A stretch of DNA of 64,000 nucleotides from Maridesulfovibrio sp. Its GTDB lineage: Bacteria > Desulfobacterota > Desulfovibrionia > Desulfovibrionales > Desulfovibrionaceae. Where the stretch lies: positions 3,706,501-3,770,500 of the forward strand of contig NZ_OY781616.1 in NCBI RefSeq assembly GCF_963677005.1, in the 5' to 3' direction. Below the pieces are notes generated by a model, which saw only the letters and a list, made by a program, of their open reading frames with translations, searched no databases and had not been told where the DNA came from. The position numbers and the translations under genes were made by a program. Every line of letters starts with the position of its first letter. Position 1 is the stretch's first letter. This document shows positions 63,697 to 64,000 of this stretch, piece after piece.

Positions 63697-63892
63697 AGCG
63701 CTTCTCCACATCCTCAAGAGAAGAAAAAGGCTCTCCGCTTTCCAGCACTGCAATGCCTTCCCGGTAATCCTCGCGATCTTCAAGATAGCGGGATAACGCT
63801 TCTTTCAGACATTCCTCGCGGGTTTTTCCGGAAATCCTTGCTTCATGGTCCAGACGCTGCTCCAGCTCCGGATCTACGCGAATTTCGATCAT
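63680..63892 (-). CDS. Ribbon-helix-helix antitoxin, RelB/ParD-like (70 aa)
   Basis: Short acidic protein. The N-terminal MIEIRVDPELEQRLDHEA, with a short strand and helix, fits a ribbon-helix-helix DNA-binding dimer. The helical, acidic C-terminus (REGIAVLESGEPFSSLEDVEKRF) should mask the toxin. The gene is first in its operon and its stop lies inside the toxin's start region. A GGGGA ribosome site precedes the ATG. Confidence 0.82.
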   Translation of the reverse strand: MIEIRVDPELEQRLDHEARISGKTREECLKEALSRYLEDREDYREGIAVLESGEPFSSLEDVEKRFDLEN

Positions 63893-63922
63893 GAAATATC
63901 CCCTATATATAGTTACTCTGAA

Positions 63923-63951
63923 AGTATGAGCACGGTGCTTTGCTTTGTCAA
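63923..63951 (-). promoter_or_regulatory. Sigma70 promoter with palindromic spacer for the second toxin-antitoxin operon
   Basis: On the minus strand TTGACA (63951-63946), a 17-base spacer and CATACT (63928-63923). The spacer carries AGCAC-C-GTGCT (63929-63939), and a perfect CTATATATAG palindrome lies downstream at 63903-63912. Both are candidate operator sites for the antitoxin. Confidence 0.55.
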
Positions 63952-64000
63952 TCCTACCTTGGTTCCGAAGTCATTTTAGGGATACCGGTGTTTTTTGGTG

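Overview
This window reads as part of the chromosome of a Gram-negative bacterium. It has an RND efflux pump, GGDEF and PAS signalling proteins, a Maf-type flagellin glycosyltransferase and nonulosonic-acid genes. The overall gene style (a sigma54 activator, a DsrE-like protein, TIGR04372 glycosyltransferases, many split operons and palindromic intergenic repeats) fits a marine sulfate reducer of the Desulfovibrio/Maridesulfovibrio group. This assignment is an inference from gene content, not from a marker gene. No tRNA, rRNA, CRISPR array or insertion sequence was seen.

Layout. (1) 1-14.1 kb is ordinary chromosome: a partial FabG-like reductase, a small lipoprotein, a GAF-PAS-GGDEF diguanylate cyclase, a DsrE-like protein, a GNAT acetyltransferase, a sigma54-dependent regulator divergent from a two-gene RND efflux operon, a PAS histidine kinase, and an aldo/keto reductase divergent from a LysR regulator. 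(2) 14.3-56.6 kb is one very large surface-sugar/glycosylation island built as two convergent arms that meet tail to tail near 39.34 kb. The plus arm (14.3-39.3 kb) carries a TIGR04372 glycosyltransferase, NeuB-like synthases, a Maf glycosyltransferase, an RmlD-like reductase, a fused cytidylyltransferase-kinase in reversed HldE order, a SIS isomerase, a split transketolase, a HAD protein, an APH-like kinase, three radical SAM/SPASM enzymes, several methyltransferases, a NeuC/LegG-like epimerase and one inverted CMP-sugar synthetase. The minus arm (56.6-39.4 kb) carries a CDP-glycerol-type transferase, a nucleotidyltransferase, PseF, PseG, a methyltransferase, an iron-type alcohol dehydrogenase, a split phosphonopyruvate/sulfopyruvate-type decarboxylase, a NeuB-family synthase, a second TIGR04372 glycosyltransferase, a nucleotidyltransferase-methyltransferase fusion, an ATP-grasp ligase, a GH57-like protein, PseB, PseC and a sialidase-like protein. 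(3) 56.8-64 kb returns to ordinary chromosome (DUF697-like membrane protein, EamA transporter, YchF, HI0933-type flavoprotein, YkgJ-type cysteine-cluster protein) and ends in two toxin-antitoxin pairs facing each other.

Working model. The minus arm should make CMP-pseudaminic acid or a close relative (PseB, PseC, PseG, a synthase, PseF), although no PseH acetyltransferase lies near it. The plus arm should make a second, legionaminic/neuraminic-like acid plus an unusual higher-carbon sugar. Maf and the TIGR04372 proteins would attach these to flagellin or another surface acceptor. The decarboxylase, alcohol dehydrogenase, nucleotidyltransferase and CDP-glycerol-type transferase together look like a route for making and transferring a small phosphonate- or sulfonate-type tail.

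The most striking single observation is at 48583-48589. The NeuB-family synthase is cut short in its annotated frame at 311 residues. A -1 slip on a canonical A AAA AAG heptamer restores the missing SAF domain and the normal family length of about 348 residues, ending 10 bases before the next gene.
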